NCBI GenBank assembly: GCA_048497495.1
Contig: JAFHCF010000094.1
Span: 1-62,084 of the forward strand
DNA from: JAFHCF01 sp048497495
Lineage (GTDB): Bacteria; Pseudomonadota; Alphaproteobacteria; Rhizobiales; Ancalomicrobiaceae
DNA: 62,084 bases
Direction: 5' to 3'
Part shown: one piece after another, positions 18,170 through 27,270 of the stretch
Layout: each line of letters begins with the position of its first letter
Numbering within the stretch: the stretch's first letter is position 1
Translations under genes and position numbers: made by a program
The notes under the pieces: model-generated
What the model saw: the letters and a program-made list of their open reading frames with translations, nothing else
The model's database searches: none
What the model was told of the DNA's origin: nothing

Positions 18170-18996
18170 CGCCCAACAGTGAAGTCGTCGTCGGTTCGGT
18201 CCGCTTCGCCAATCATCTGCCCTTCGCGCTGATCGCCGGACCCTGCCAGATGGAGAGCCGGGCGCATGCGCTGGAGACGGCGGCGGCCTTGAAGGAGATG
18301 ACGGCGAAGCTCGGTATCGGGCTGGTCTTCAAGACCTCCTACGACAAGGCCAATCGGACCTCGGCGAGTGCGGCGCGCGGCGTCGGCATGGCGGCGGCGC
18401 TGCCGGTCTTCGCCGAGATCCGCGAGACGCTGGGCCTGCCGGTTCTCACCGACGTCCACGACGCCGGCCAGTGCGCGGCGGTGGCGGAAGCCGTCGACAT
18501 CCTGCAGATCCCCGCCTTCCTCTGCCGCCAGACCGACCTCCTGCTCGCGGCGGCGGCGACCGGCCGGGTGATCAACGTCAAGAAGGGCCAGTTCCTCGCC
18601 CCCTGGGACATGAAGAACGTGTTGGCCAAGCTCACCGGCGCCGGCAATCCGAACGTGCTCCTGACCGAGCGCGGCGTCTGCTTCGGCTACAACACGCTGG
18701 TCTCCGACATGCGCTCGCTGCCGATCATGGCGGGTCTCGGCGCGCCGGTGATCTTCGACGCCACCCATTCGGTGCAGCAGCCGGGCGGGCAGGGGACGTC
18801 CACCGGCGGCGAGCGCCGCTTCGTCGCGGTCCTGGCGCGCGCGGCGGTGGCGGTCGGCGTCGCCGGGCTCTTCATCGAGACCCACGAGGACCCCGACAAC
18901 GCCCCCTCCGACGGCCCCAACATGGTGCCGCTCGCCGAGATGCCGGCGTTGCTCGCCCGCCTCCAGGCCTTCGATCGGATCGCCAAGGGGAGTTGA
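18166..18996 (+). CDS. kdsA: 3-deoxy-8-phosphooctulonate synthase (Kdo8P synthase)
   Basis: KdsA condenses PEP and arabinose 5-phosphate to make Kdo 8-phosphate for the LPS inner core. The 276-residue protein shows the signatures ALIAGPCQMES (about 20-30), FKTSYDKANRTS (about 50-61), VLTDVHD, NVKKGQFLAPWDM and DATHSVQQPGGQG. It overlaps the upstream VOC gene by four bases and is convergent with purN, 57 bases away. Its presence implies a Gram-negative envelope with Kdo-containing LPS. Confidence 0.97.
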   Translation: MTPNSEVVVGSVRFANHLPFALIAGPCQMESRAHALETAAALKEMTAKLGIGLVFKTSYDKANRTSASAARGVGMAAALPVFAEIRETLGLPVLTDVHDAGQCAAVAEAVDILQIPAFLCRQTDLLLAAAATGRVINVKKGQFLAPWDMKNVLAKLTGAGNPNVLLTERGVCFGYNTLVSDMRSLPIMAGLGAPVIFDATHSVQQPGGQGTSTGGERRFVAVLARAAVAVGVAGLFIETHEDPDNAPSDGPNMVPLAEMPALLARLQAFDRIAKGS

Positions 18997-19053
18997 GGCG
19001 GGCCGAGTCCCACGGCGCGGGTGGGCGGCCGGCGCGATCGCGGATCGGCGGTC

Positions 19054-19734
19054 TCAGGCCGGCGAGATCAGCCGCTCGGCGATCGGGCCGGTGCCGGCGG
19101 TGACGACGATCTCGCGGCCTTCCGCATCGCGCGCCACCCGGGCGGCGCCGGTGGCGACGCGGGCGAGCGCCAGCGGATAGATGTGGTGTTCGCTCGCCAG
19201 CACCCGGTCGGCGAGCGTGTCGGCGGTGTCGCCGTCGAGGACCGGGACCGCCGCCTGCACGATGATCGGCCCGACGTCCATCTCGGGGCGGACGAAATGG
19301 ACGGTGCAGCCGGTGATCTTCACCCCGTCGGCGAGCGCCCGGGCGTGGGTGTGCAGCCCCTTGTAGGCGGGCAGCAGGGCGGGGTGGATGTTGATCAGCC
19401 GATCGCGCCAGCGCTCGATGAACCAGGGGGTCAGGAGCCGCATGAAGCCGGCGAGCACCACCAGTTCGACACCGGCCTCGCTCAACTCGCGCTGGAGCGC
19501 CCGCTCGAAGCTCTCGCGATCGGGGAAATCCTTGTGGTCGACGATCGCCACCACCGGCACGCCGGCGGCGCGCGCCTTGGCCAATCCGCCGGCGTCGGCG
19601 CGGTTGGAGATCACGCAGACGATCTCGGCCGGGTAGGCGGGATCGCGCGCCGCTTCGATCAGCGCCGCCATGTTGGAGCCGCCGCCGGAGATCAGGACGC
19701 CGACGCGCCGCTTCACGCTCGGGGCGGCCGCCAT
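19054..19734 (-). CDS. purN: Phosphoribosylglycinamide formyltransferase PurN
   Basis: PurN transfers a formyl group from 10-formyl-THF to GAR in purine synthesis. The 226-residue protein starts MAAAPSVKRRVGVLISGGGS and contains NMAALIEAA, the NIHPALLPAYKG motif (catalytic His and neighbouring residues), and ITGCTVHFVRPEMDVGPIIV. The ATG at 19734 begins two bases after the purM stop, so purM-purN is one operon with translational coupling. Confidence 0.96.
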   Translation of the reverse strand: MAAAPSVKRRVGVLISGGGSNMAALIEAARDPAYPAEIVCVISNRADAGGLAKARAAGVPVVAIVDHKDFPDRESFERALQRELSEAGVELVVLAGFMRLLTPWFIERWRDRLINIHPALLPAYKGLHTHARALADGVKITGCTVHFVRPEMDVGPIIVQAAVPVLDGDTADTLADRVLASEHHIYPLALARVATGAARVARDAEGREIVVTAGTGPIAERLISPA

Positions 19735-19736
19735 GG

Positions 19737-20843
19737 TCACTTGGCCGGCCAGGAGAGGTCGAGCCTGCCGCGGGTGTCGACCCAGGCGCGCCTGCCGTGT
19801 TCGTCGGCGTCGCGGCCCGAACCGTCCTGGAGCCAGCCGAGGGTGACGCAGCTCTCGCCCTGGGCGCGGAAGGCCTCGGAGATGTCGTGGGCCTTGTCGG
19901 CCTCGACCACCAGCACCATGCCGATACCGCAGTTGAAGGTGCGCAGCATCTCCTGCTCGGCGATGCCGCCGACATGGGCGAGCCACTTGAACACCGACGG
20001 CACGGCGCAGGCGAAGAGGTCGATCTCGGCGACGCAGAGGTCGGGCAGGACGCGCGGCATGTTCTCGAGGAAGCCGCCGCCGGTGATGTGGGCCATCGCC
20101 TTGATGCCGCCGAGGGAGCGCATCACCTCGAGGATCGGCTTGACGTAGATGCGGGTCGGCTCGAGCAGGGCGCGGGCGACCGAGGTGCCGGGCTGGAAGG
20201 GCGCCTCGTCGTTCCAGTCGAGGCCGGCCTCCCGGACCAACCGACGCACCAGCGAATAGCCGTTGGAATGAACCCCGGAGGAGCCGAGGCCGAGAAGCAC
20301 GTCGCCGGGACCGGTATTCTTCTTCGGCAGGACCTCGGCGCGTTCGACGGCGCCGACCGCGAAGCCGGCGAGGTCGTAGTCGCCAGCGGCGTACATGTCG
20401 GGCATCTCGGCGGTCTCGCCGCCGATCAGCGCGCAGCCGGCCATCTGGCAGCCGCGGCCGATCGAGGCGATCACCCGCTCGGCGACGTCGAGATCGAGCT
20501 TGCCGCAGCCGAAATAGTCGAGGAAGAACAAGGGCTCTGCGCCCTGGACGATGAGATCGTTGACGCTCATGGCGACGAGGTCGATGCCGATCGTGTCGTG
20601 GATGCCGGTCTCGATCGAGATCTTGAGCTTGGTGCCGACGCCGTCGTTGGCGGCGACCAGGATCGGATCCTGGTAGCCGCAGGCCTTGAGATCGAAGAGG
20701 CCGCCGAAACCGCCGATGTCGCTGTCGGCGCCGATCCGCCGCGTCGCCTTGGCGATCGGCGCGATCCGCCGCACGAGCGCGTTTCCGGCACCGATGTCGA
20801 CCCCGGCGTCGGCATAGGTCCAGCCGTTCTTCGGTGCGCTCAT
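19737..20843 (-). CDS. purM: Phosphoribosylformylglycinamidine cyclo-ligase PurM
   Basis: PurM closes the imidazole ring to form AIR. The protein is 368 residues and contains GGFGGLFDLKACGYQDPILV-type N-terminal residues (about 40-60), VGTKLKI, the MSVNDLIVQGAEPLFFLDYF segment, the GGETAEMPDMY motif, and HITGGGFLENMPR. The start at 20843 is preceded by GGAGAG; the frame continues upstream without homology. It is divergent from the CDP-alcohol phosphatidyltransferase gene. Confidence 0.96.
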   Translation of the reverse strand: MSAPKNGWTYADAGVDIGAGNALVRRIAPIAKATRRIGADSDIGGFGGLFDLKACGYQDPILVAANDGVGTKLKISIETGIHDTIGIDLVAMSVNDLIVQGAEPLFFLDYFGCGKLDLDVAERVIASIGRGCQMAGCALIGGETAEMPDMYAAGDYDLAGFAVGAVERAEVLPKKNTGPGDVLLGLGSSGVHSNGYSLVRRLVREAGLDWNDEAPFQPGTSVARALLEPTRIYVKPILEVMRSLGGIKAMAHITGGGFLENMPRVLPDLCVAEIDLFACAVPSVFKWLAHVGGIAEQEMLRTFNCGIGMVLVVEADKAHDISEAFRAQGESCVTLGWLQDGSGRDADEHGRRAWVDTRGRLDLSWPAK

Positions 20844-21068
20844 GGTCTGATCTCTCCAGGGAAACTCCACGTGCGTGGGGATGGACGATCGGCGGTCGAT
20901 TTGCAAGACCCCATCGCATGAGGATTCGGCCGTATCCGCCGATCTTTCGGCATGACGAGCGACGCCTCGGCAGGGGGAATCCGCCTTGCCTCTTGGAGGA
21001 GCGCACGGAAGGGGCCACATTGGGAGGTGGCCGAGCCGGCGATCGTTTCGCGGAAGCGGAGGGCGACT

Positions 21069-21638
21069 TTGAACGGCAGCATCACTCTGCCCAATCTCAT
21101 CTCGATCTTCCGCCTGGTGTTGGTGCCGATCGCCATCGACGCCATCCTGTCGGGACGTTTCGCCGTCGCCTTCTGGGTCTTCCTGATCGCCGGGATCTCG
21201 GACGGCATCGACGGTTTCATCGCCCGCGCCTTCGATCAGAAGTCGGAGCTCGGCGCCTATCTCGACCCGCTCGCCGACAAGCTGCTGCTGGTGTCGATCT
21301 TCGTCACCCTCGCCATCATCGGCATCATCCCGACGTGGCTGGCGATCCTGGTGCTGTCGCGCGACGTGTTGATCGTCGGGGCGGTCGTCTTGTCGTGGGG
21401 CCTCGGCCGGCGGCTGCCGATCCACCCGCTCATGGTCTCGAAGGCCAATACCACCGCCCAGATCGGCTTCGCCGCCCTGGTTCTCGCCGCCAAGGCCTTC
21501 CAATTCGACATCGGCGGGCTGTGGGTCCTGGGGGAGGTTCTGGTGGCCGGATTGACCATTGCCTCGGGGATTGCCTATGTCGTCGATTGGCTGAGGGCGA
21601 TGTCGTCCGAACCCGGCGATCCGGGGCGGCCCGGATGA
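21069..21638 (+). CDS. CDP-alcohol phosphatidyltransferase family protein
   Basis: An integral membrane enzyme joining a CDP-activated lipid to an alcohol; phosphatidylglycerophosphate synthase or cardiolipin-synthase-like activity is the most likely. The family signature D-x2-D-G-x2-A-R-x8-G-x3-D-x3-D is visible in SDGIDGFIARAFDQKSE continuing to GAYLDPLADKL. About five helices follow. I chose TTG at 21069 because GGAGGG lies six bases before it and the protein then starts NGSITLPNLISIFRLVLV like family members. An ATG at 20952 in the same frame would add 39 unrelated residues. Exact substrate cannot be read from sequence. Confidence 0.85.
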   Translation: MNGSITLPNLISIFRLVLVPIAIDAILSGRFAVAFWVFLIAGISDGIDGFIARAFDQKSELGAYLDPLADKLLLVSIFVTLAIIGIIPTWLAILVLSRDVLIVGAVVLSWGLGRRLPIHPLMVSKANTTAQIGFAALVLAAKAFQFDIGGLWVLGEVLVAGLTIASGIAYVVDWLRAMSSEPGDPGRPG

Positions 21639-21672
21639 ATGTCGGCGGTTGGCCCGACGAGGAGAGACCGAC

Positions 21673-22770
21673 GTGACGCTGGCGCGGCAATTGCGGTTCT
21701 GGCTCGGCGCGCTCGCCGGGTTCATCTTGTTGCTGTGGCTGTTGAAGGGCGTGCTGCTGCCCTTCGTCGCGGGGATAGCGCTCGCCTATCTGCTCGATCC
21801 GGTGGCGGATCGATTCGAGCGGCTCGGTCTGCCACGCGGCTTCGCGGCGCTCACCATCCTCCTCGGGCTGTTCCTCGCCTTCGTCGCCGCGTTGATTCTG
21901 ATCGTGCCGCTGCTCGGCCAGCAGTTCGCCGGCCTCGTCGACCGCTTGCCGAGCCTGATCGCCCGCCTCCAGGCCCTGGCGGCGCCCTATTTCGAGGGCG
22001 TCATCCGCAAACTCTTCGGCGGCGACGCCAAGACGCTCGAGGGCGGCCTGCAGACCGCGCTGTCGCAAGGGGCCGGCTGGATCGAGACGTTGCTGAAGTC
22101 GCTGGTCACCGGCGGGCAGACGGTCGTCTCGATCCTCTCGGTGATGGTGATCTCGCCGGTGGTCGCCGCCTATATGCTGATCGACTGGGACCGGATGATC
22201 GCCCGGATCGACGGTTGGGTGCCGCCGCGCCACAGCGCCACGGTGCGCGCCATCGCCGGGCAGATGAACGACGCGGTCTCCGGCTTCGTCCGGGGCCAGG
22301 TTTCGGTGTGCAGCGCCATGGGGCTCTTCTACGGGCTCGGTCTCGCCCTGATCGGGCTCGAGTTCGGGTTCCTGATCGGCCTGATGTCGGGCCTCCTCGG
22401 CATCATCCCCTATGTCGGCTTCGGCGTCGGCCTCGTCGTCGGCCTCGCCGTGGCGCTGGTGCAATTCTGGCCGGACTGGCACATGGTCGCGCTGGTCGCC
22501 GCCGTCTTCGCCGCCGGACAGGCGCTCGAGAGCTATGTCCTGACCCCCAACTGGGTCGGCAAGTCGGTCGGGCTCCATCCGGTGTGGCTGCTCTTCGCGC
22601 TCTTCGCCTTCGGCTCGCTGTTCGGCTTCGTCGGCATGCTGGTGGCGGTGCCGGCGGCGGCGGCGATCGGGGTTCTCGCCCGTTTCGGCATCGAGCAGTA
22701 TCTGACGAGCCCGCTCTACAGCGCAGGTCTCGACGACGACGCGCCCTCTGCGGGCTCCGGAGATGTCTGA
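21673..22770 (+). CDS. AI-2E family (PerM/TqsA-like) transporter
   Basis: A 365-residue inner-membrane protein with about eight helices: three or so in the first 80 residues (FWLGALAGFILLLWLLKGVL, LTILLGLFLAFVAALILIV), a central soluble segment, and a C-terminal bundle. Family motifs are ALAYLLDPVADRFER and PYVGFGVGLVVGL near residue 265. The GTG at 21673 has GAGGAGAG upstream and is preferred over the TTG at 21649. The stop overlaps the hdaA start by eight bases. Members export signals or ions; the substrate is unknown. Confidence 0.88.
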   Translation: MTLARQLRFWLGALAGFILLLWLLKGVLLPFVAGIALAYLLDPVADRFERLGLPRGFAALTILLGLFLAFVAALILIVPLLGQQFAGLVDRLPSLIARLQALAAPYFEGVIRKLFGGDAKTLEGGLQTALSQGAGWIETLLKSLVTGGQTVVSILSVMVISPVVAAYMLIDWDRMIARIDGWVPPRHSATVRAIAGQMNDAVSGFVRGQVSVCSAMGLFYGLGLALIGLEFGFLIGLMSGLLGIIPYVGFGVGLVVGLAVALVQFWPDWHMVALVAAVFAAGQALESYVLTPNWVGKSVGLHPVWLLFALFAFGSLFGFVGMLVAVPAAAAIGVLARFGIEQYLTSPLYSAGLDDDAPSAGSGDV

Positions 22771-23494
22771 ACGTCCGCGCCAGCTGACGCTCGATCTCCC
22801 GGTGACCGCCGCCCACGGGCGCGACGACTACGTCGTGCGTGACGCCAATCGCGCCGCCTTCGAGCTGATCGGCGCGGCGACCTGGCCGAGCGAGGTCCTG
22901 GTGCTGATCGGGCCGGAGGGCGCGGGCAAGACCCACCTCGCGACGCTCTTTCGCGAGGCGACCGGGGCGGTGGGTATAGCCGCGGCGGATCTCGGCGCCA
23001 TCGATCCGCTTCAGGCGGCGGCCGGCGGCGCCGTGGTGGTCGAGGACGCGGGCGAGGGGATCGACGAGCGGGCGCTCTTCCATCTCCTCAACGCGGCCCG
23101 GGGCCGGGGCGGGCGCTGCCTGATCACGGCGCGGCGGCCGCCGGCGGCGTGGGGGCTGGAACTGCCCGATCTGGTCTCGCGGCTGCGGGCGGCGACGCCG
23201 GTCGAACTCGGCCTTCCCGACGACGCGCTGCTCGAGGCGGTGCTCGCCAAGCTCTTCGCCGACCGCCAGACCACCGTCGATCCGGCGGTCGTCGCCTATC
23301 TGGCACGGCGGATGGAACGTTCCTTCACCGCCGCCACGCGACTGGTCGAGGCGCTCGATCGCGACGCCCTCGCCGCCAAGGGAGCGATCACCCGGGCGAT
23401 GGCGGCGAAAGTGCTCGGCCGGGGATTCGATCAGGAGCCGCAACTCCCCGGACTGGACGAAAACGATGGGGAAGAAGACAGTTCGTCACATTAG
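22763..23494 (+). CDS. hdaA: DnaA-related regulator HdaA
   Basis: A 243-residue protein homologous to the AAA+ part of DnaA, without the DNA-binding domain. The N-terminal QLTLDLP fits the sliding-clamp binding motif of Hda proteins; a Walker A GPEGAGKTHLA follows at about residues 52-62. By family role it stimulates ATP hydrolysis by DnaA after initiation (regulatory inactivation of DnaA). It overlaps the AI-2E transporter gene and precedes ppk, an order widespread in alphaproteobacteria. Walker B is unusual in lacking the classical DDxD sequence (VVVEDAGEG instead). Confidence 0.88.
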   Translation: MSERPRQLTLDLPVTAAHGRDDYVVRDANRAAFELIGAATWPSEVLVLIGPEGAGKTHLATLFREATGAVGIAAADLGAIDPLQAAAGGAVVVEDAGEGIDERALFHLLNAARGRGGRCLITARRPPAAWGLELPDLVSRLRAATPVELGLPDDALLEAVLAKLFADRQTTVDPAVVAYLARRMERSFTAATRLVEALDRDALAAKGAITRAMAAKVLGRGFDQEPQLPGLDENDGEEDSSSH

Positions 23495-23555
23495 TATCGC
23501 AAGAACCGGTGTGACTGTGCCATCGGACCACCACACCCGTGAGAAGGAGACGTCA

Positions 23556-25739
23556 GTGACGAGCAGGATCGCGAAACCGTCAGCCCAAGACCGCGCCGAA
23601 TATGCGGAATTCGTCGAAGGGCCCCGGCGTTTCGTCAATCGGGAACTCTCCTGGCTCGGCTTCAATCGGCGGGTTCTCGAGGAGAGCGCCAACATCGACC
23701 ACCCGCTGCTCGAACGGCTGCGGTTCCTGTCGATCTCGGCCAACAACCTCGACGAATTCTTCATGGTGCGCGTCTCCGGCCTGGTCGAGCAACACCGCGC
23801 CGGCATCCTGGCGCGCTCCGACGACGGGCTGACGCCGGCCGAACAACTCGCGGTGATCGGCGAGGCGGTCGCCTCGCTCACCGGCGAGCAACAGCGCCTG
23901 TGGCGCGAGTTGCACATCGAATTGCAGAAGGCCGGCGTCGTGCTGGTCGACGGCGAGGTGCTCGGCGCCGAGGATCGCAAATGGCTCGAGGGCCATTTCC
24001 TCACCCACGTCTTTCCGGTCCTGACGCCGCTCGCCTGCGATCCGGCTCATCCCTTCCCGTTCATTCCCAATCTCGGCTTCTCGCTGGTGCTCGATCTGGC
24101 GCGGATCGGTGGCGGTGAGGGGATGACGGCGCTGATCCGCATGCCGTCGACGCTGACCCGTTTCCTCGAGCTGCCGCCGCTCGAGGGCAAGCCGGGGGTC
24201 AAGCGCTTCATCTCGCTGGAAACGATGATCGGCCTCCACATCGAGGGGCTCTTCCCCGGCTACAAGGTGTTGGCGAAGGGCGTCTTCCGGGTGATCCGCG
24301 ACTCCGACATCGAGATCGAGGAAGAGGCGGAGGATCTCGTCCGCGTCTTCGAATCGATGCTCAAGCGGCGTCGGCGCGGCAGCGTCATCCGCCTCGAGAT
24401 CGAGGGGGCGACACCGCCGAGGCTGCGCGACTTCGTCGCCGATTCGCTGTCGTGCGACGCCGACGGGGTGTTCCTGGTCGACGGGCTCCTGGCGTTGAAC
24501 GAGCTCAGCCAGTTGGTCGGCGTCGACCGGCCGGAACTCAAGTTCGTGCCCTACGCGCCGCGCTTTCCCGAGCGCATCCGCGAGTTCGGCGGCGACTGTT
24601 TCGCCGCGATCAAGGCCAAGGACTTCGTCGTCCATCACCCCTACGAGAGTTTCGACGTCGTCGTGCAGTACCTGATGCAGGCGGCGCGCGACCCGGACGT
24701 GGTGGCGATCAAGCAGACGCTCTACCGCACCTCCAACGACAGTCCGATCGTCAAGGCGCTGTCCGAGGCGGCGGAGGCCGGCAAATCGGTGACGGCGGTC
24801 GTCGAACTCAAGGCGCGCTTCGACGAGGAGGCCAACATCCGTTGGGCACGCGACCTCGAGCGCGCCGGCGTGCAGGTGGTGTTCGGCTTCATGGAGTTGA
24901 AGACACACGGCAAACTGTCGATGGTGGTGCGGCGCGAGCAGGGCCAGCTCGCGACCTATTGCCACATCGGCACCGGCAACTATCACCCGATCACCGCCCG
25001 CATCTACACCGATCTCAGCTTCTTCACCGCCGACCCGGCGATGGCGCGCGACGTCGCGCGGATCTTCAACTTCATCACCGGCTATGCCCAGCCGGAGGAG
25101 TTGGAGCGCATGGCGGTGAGCCCGCTGTCGATGCGCTCGCGCATCGTCGACCACATCGATGCCGAGATCGAACACGCCAAGGCCGGCCGCCCGGCGCAGA
25201 TCTGGCTGAAGATCAACTCCCTCGTCGACGCCCGCATCATCGACAAACTCTACGAGGCGAGTGGGGCCGGGGTGAAGGTCGACATCATCGCCCGCGGCAT
25301 CTGCTGTCTCAGGCCGGGCGTGCCGGGGCTTTCGGACAATATCCGAGCGAAGTCGATCGTCGGCCGCTTCCTCGAGCACAGCCGCATCTTCTGCTTCGGC
25401 AACGGCCACGGCCTTCCCTCGACGCAGGCGATCGTCTACATCGGGTCCGCCGACATGATGCCGAGAAATCTGGACCGGCGCGTCGAGGTGCTCGCTCCGA
25501 TCACCAACGCGACGGTGCACGAACAGATCCTCGACCAGATCCTGGTCGCCAACCTGAAGGACAACCAGCAGAGCTGGCGCCTCCTTCCCGATGGCGGGCA
25601 CGAACGCATCCGGCCGGCGGAGGGCGAGGAGCCCTTCAACGCGCACAAGTTCTTCATGACGAACCCATCGTTGTCGGGCCGTGGCAAATCATCGAAAACC
25701 GATCAGCCGCGAAACATCGTCCGTGCCCCCCGCAATTGA
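23556..25739 (+). CDS. ppk: Polyphosphate kinase 1
   Basis: Ppk1 reversibly polymerises the gamma-phosphate of ATP into polyphosphate. The 727-residue protein opens with the N-domain motif RFVNRELSWLGFNRRVLEE. It carries the autophosphorylated His451 in KTHGKLSMVVRR and the second histidine region IARGICCLRPG. Near the end is the conserved YIGSADMMPRNLDRRVE. I chose GTG at 23556 because GAAGGAGA precedes it; an ATG at 23466 overlapping hdaA would add 30 residues without similarity. The 3' end overlaps the ppx frame by 59 bases, so both polyphosphate genes are co-transcribed. Confidence 0.95.
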   Translation: MTSRIAKPSAQDRAEYAEFVEGPRRFVNRELSWLGFNRRVLEESANIDHPLLERLRFLSISANNLDEFFMVRVSGLVEQHRAGILARSDDGLTPAEQLAVIGEAVASLTGEQQRLWRELHIELQKAGVVLVDGEVLGAEDRKWLEGHFLTHVFPVLTPLACDPAHPFPFIPNLGFSLVLDLARIGGGEGMTALIRMPSTLTRFLELPPLEGKPGVKRFISLETMIGLHIEGLFPGYKVLAKGVFRVIRDSDIEIEEEAEDLVRVFESMLKRRRRGSVIRLEIEGATPPRLRDFVADSLSCDADGVFLVDGLLALNELSQLVGVDRPELKFVPYAPRFPERIREFGGDCFAAIKAKDFVVHHPYESFDVVVQYLMQAARDPDVVAIKQTLYRTSNDSPIVKALSEAAEAGKSVTAVVELKARFDEEANIRWARDLERAGVQVVFGFMELKTHGKLSMVVRREQGQLATYCHIGTGNYHPITARIYTDLSFFTADPAMARDVARIFNFITGYAQPEELERMAVSPLSMRSRIVDHIDAEIEHAKAGRPAQIWLKINSLVDARIIDKLYEASGAGVKVDIIARGICCLRPGVPGLSDNIRAKSIVGRFLEHSRIFCFGNGHGLPSTQAIVYIGSADMMPRNLDRRVEVLAPITNATVHEQILDQILVANLKDNQQSWRLLPDGGHERIRPAEGEEPFNAHKFFMTNPSLSGRGKSSKTDQPRNIVRAPRN

Positions 25740-27270
25740 ACCGGGGTGGATGGGGCTGGTCAGCGATTCGACGGCGCCGGGCCGCATCGGCGGGGCGACG
25801 CCGATCGCCGTCATCGACATCGGCTCGAATTCGGTGCGTCTCGTCGTCTACGAGCGGCTGACGCGCACGCCGACGGTGATCTTCAACGAGAAGGTCCTGG
25901 CCGGGCTCGGCAAGGGCCTGTCGAAGACCAATTCGCTGGCCGAGGGGCCGCTGCGCAGCGCGCTCGCCGCCGTGCGTCGCTTCAAGCACATCTCCGATCA
26001 GTGCGGAGCCGGGACGCTGCACGTCCTGGCCACCGCGGCGGCGCGCGAGGCGAGCAACGGACCGGCCTTCGTCGCCGAGTTGGAACGCATCTGCGGCGTG
26101 CCGATCAGCTTGCTGACCGGCGCCGACGAGGCGCGGCTGGCGGCGCAGGGCATCGTCGCCGGCATCCACGGCGCCGACGGGGTGGCCGGGGATCTCGGCG
26201 GCGGGTCGCTCGAGCTGGTCGACATCCGGGGCGACACCTTCGGCGCCGGGCTGACCTATCCGCTCGGCGGCATCCGCCTGTCGGAAGCCGCCGAAGGCTC
26301 GATCCGCAAGGCCGAGCGTATCGCCGCCCAGGTGCTCGACGGCTCGCCGATCCTGGCGGGGCTCGCCGGCCGCACCTTCTACGCCGTCGGCGGCACCTGG
26401 CGCTCGCTCGCCAAGCTGCACATGCATCAGATCGAGTATCCGCTGCGGGTCATGCACAACTACGCCATGTCGGCGGACGTCGCGCTCGACCTGTGCCGGC
26501 TCGTCGGTCGTGGCGCGGTCGAGACGCTGCCGAAGATCGAGACGGTCTCCAAGCAGCGCCGCGATCTCCTGCCCTTCGGCGCCGTGGTGCTGGCGCAGGT
26601 GATCAAGGTGGGCCGGCCGAAGGACATCGTGCTCTCGGCCCTGGGCCTGCGCGAGGGTCATCTCCACGAACTTCTGTCGCCGGAGGAGCGGCGACGTGAT
26701 CCGCTGATCGCCGCCGCCCAGGAACTGGCCTTCCTGCGCTCGCGGTCGCCGCGCCACACCGACGAGATGGCGGGGTGGACCGACATGGTCTTCACCGCGA
26801 TGGGGCTCGACGAGACGGCGGAGGAAAAGCGCCTGCGCTGCGCCGCCTGCTACCTCACCGACATCGGTTGGCGGGCCCATCCCGATTATCGTGGCGAGCA
26901 GAGCCTCAACATCATCTCCAACGCCGCCTTCATCGGCGTCGATCATCCCGGCCGCGCCTATCTGGCGCTGGCGAATTTCTACCGCCACATGGGCCTGATC
27001 GACGACGCGCTGAGCCCGAGCCTCGCCCGGTTGGCGACACCGCGCGGCATCGAGCGCGCCAAGGCGCTCGGCGCGGCGCTGCGGGTCGCCTTCGTCCTGT
27101 CGGCGGCGATGCCGGGCATCGTCCCCGACACGCTGGTGTTGCGCATCGGCAATCGGCTGGTGCTGGAGCTGCCTGACCATCTCGCCGACCTCGACGGCGA
27201 GGTGCTGCAACGCCGCTTCCGCCAACTCGCCAAGCTCGCCCAACTCGACATCGAGATCTGCAAGCCATGA
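25681..27270 (+). CDS. ppx: Exopolyphosphatase / guanosine pentaphosphatase (Ppx/GppA)
   Basis: It degrades polyphosphate from the ends and may also act on pppGpp. The actin-like ATPase fold begins IAVIDIGSNSVRLVVYERL at about residue 42 and contains GDLGGGSLELVDI near 178. A C-terminal HD-like extension (LRCAACYLTDIGWRAHPDYR) is typical of alphaproteobacterial Ppx. Length is up to 529 residues. The start is uncertain: GTG at 25681 overlaps ppk by 59 bases, GTG at 25723 or ATG at 25750 are alternatives, and none has a strong ribosome site. Its stop overlaps the following radical SAM gene by four bases. Confidence 0.92.
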   Translation: MANHRKPISRETSSVPPAIEPGWMGLVSDSTAPGRIGGATPIAVIDIGSNSVRLVVYERLTRTPTVIFNEKVLAGLGKGLSKTNSLAEGPLRSALAAVRRFKHISDQCGAGTLHVLATAAAREASNGPAFVAELERICGVPISLLTGADEARLAAQGIVAGIHGADGVAGDLGGGSLELVDIRGDTFGAGLTYPLGGIRLSEAAEGSIRKAERIAAQVLDGSPILAGLAGRTFYAVGGTWRSLAKLHMHQIEYPLRVMHNYAMSADVALDLCRLVGRGAVETLPKIETVSKQRRDLLPFGAVVLAQVIKVGRPKDIVLSALGLREGHLHELLSPEERRRDPLIAAAQELAFLRSRSPRHTDEMAGWTDMVFTAMGLDETAEEKRLRCAACYLTDIGWRAHPDYRGEQSLNIISNAAFIGVDHPGRAYLALANFYRHMGLIDDALSPSLARLATPRGIERAKALGAALRVAFVLSAAMPGIVPDTLVLRIGNRLVLELPDHLADLDGEVLQRRFRQLAKLAQLDIEICKP